NCBI GenBank assembly: GCA_958404085.1
Contig: CATXZX010000123.1
Coordinates: 1-6,038, forward strand
DNA length: 6,038 nt
From: an uncultured Prevotellaceae bacterium
GTDB lineage: Bacteria; Bacteroidota; Bacteroidia; Bacteroidales; Bacteroidaceae
Direction of reading: 5' to 3'
Below the pieces are notes generated by a model. The model had not been told where the DNA came from, did no database searches, and was given only the letters and a program-made list of their open reading frames with translations. Positions 5,423 through 6,038 of the stretch are shown in pieces (the first letter of the stretch is position 1; each line of letters starts with the position of its first letter). The translations under genes were made by a program, and so were the position numbers.

Positions 5423-6038
5423 ATGAAAACATGGAAAAACCTGAGCCTGATACTGCTGCTTGCGCTGGCATTGGCAGGCTGTCGCAACAAAAGTTCCAAC
5501 CTCACCGATTTCAACCGGTCAGTCTATACGCCCGGATACGCCTCGGGCTTCGATGTCAAAGGCGCCGACGGCAGGCAGAGCGTATTGCTCACCGTTACGA
5601 ATCCGTGGCAGGGTGCCGAGGGTGTCGAAACAGCCCTCTTCATCGCCCGCGACGGCGAGACCGCACCCGAGGGATTCGAGGGGCAGGTACTAGAAGGCGA
5701 TGCCGGACGTATCGTCTGCATGTCCTCGACCCATATCGCCATGCTCGATGCCATCGGCGAAGCCGGGCGCGTGGTCGGCGTGTCGGGCATCGACTACATC
5801 TCCAATCCCGATATTCAGGCACGCCGCGACAGTATAGGCGATGTCGGCTACGAGGGGAACATCAACTACGAGCTGCTGCTGTCGCTCGACCCCGACCTGG
5901 TGTTGCTCTTCGGCGTGAACGGGGCGAGCTCGGCGGAAGGCAAACTGAAAGAGACAGGCATCCCGTTTCTTTATGTCGGCGACTACTTGGAGGAGTCTCC
6001 GTTAGGCAAGGCCGAGTGGTTAGTGGCACTCTCGGAGG
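5423..6038 (+). CDS. btuF: BtuF-like periplasmic cobamide-binding lipoprotein (5' part, runs off the window)
   Basis: An open frame from the ATG at 5423 to the right edge gives 205 codons with no stop. The signal peptide ends in LAGC with the lipidated Cys at position 20. RNKSS follows and lacks the acidic surface-export signal, so a periplasm-facing location is likely. Residues about 21-95 form a beta-type N-terminal extension with NPWQGAEGVETALFIARDG. The class III (BtuF/FecB/FhuD, Peripla_BP_2) binding fold then begins at about 96 with RIVCMSSTHIAMLDAIG, RVVGVSGIDY, and LLLSLDPDLVLLFG (151-164), the classic 'leadDPDLVl' strand. It would deliver the ligand to an inner-membrane BtuCD-type ABC transporter, expected downstream. 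It starts 18 bases after btuB, so an operon is likely, with no clear Shine-Dalgarno site. An iron-chelate binding protein is the main alternative; the btuG-btuB context favours B12. The C-terminal lobe is outside the window. Confidence 0.85.
   Translation, partial: MKTWKNLSLILLLALALAGCRNKSSNLTDFNRSVYTPGYASGFDVKGADGRQSVLLTVTNPWQGAEGVETALFIARDGETAPEGFEGQVLEGDAGRIVCMSSTHIAMLDAIGEAGRVVGVSGIDYISNPDIQARRDSIGDVGYEGNINYELLLSLDPDLVLLFGVNGASSAEGKLKETGIPFLYVGDYLEESPLGKAEWLVALSE

Overview
The window reads as part of a vitamin B12 (cobamide) uptake locus from a gut-type Bacteroidetes, most likely order Bacteroidales. The reasons are lipoproteins with Bacteroidetes-style signal sequences, a BtuG-like surface lipoprotein beside a small TonB-dependent receptor, weak or absent Shine-Dalgarno sites at most starts, and the family types present. 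Codons in the right-hand two thirds are GC-rich (hand counts on 60-base samples give about 58-67% GC), which would suit an Alistipes-like genome. That genus guess is weak.

Layout, all on the + strand: (i) bases 3-92, the last 29 codons of an unidentified gene; (ii) 102-2156, a large surface lipoprotein with an Ig-like N-terminal domain and a long leucine-rich/receptor-L-type solenoid, clearly more AT-rich than what follows; (iii) 2157-2241, a spacer with a strong 42-base hairpin flanked by an imperfect 15/16-base direct repeat; (iv) 2242-3315, btuG-like beta-propeller lipoprotein; (v) 3329-5404, btuB-like TonB-dependent outer-membrane transporter; (vi) 5423 to the window end, the first 205 codons of a btuF-like substrate-binding lipoprotein.

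How they work together: BtuG is expected to catch cobamides outside the cell and sit as a lid on BtuB. BtuB moves the ligand across the outer membrane using TonB energy. BtuF would pass it in the periplasm to an inner-membrane ABC transporter, whose genes (btuC, btuD) would be expected just past the right edge. Short gaps of 13 and 18 bases join btuG, btuB and btuF as one transcription unit. The solenoid lipoprotein upstream is probably a surface accessory of the same locus, but its function cannot be read from sequence. No cobalamin riboswitch is visible here; if there is one, it should lie left of the window.

The least explained parts are the AT-rich solenoid lipoprotein and the hairpin with flanking repeats that marks the boundary between it and the GC-rich btu genes.
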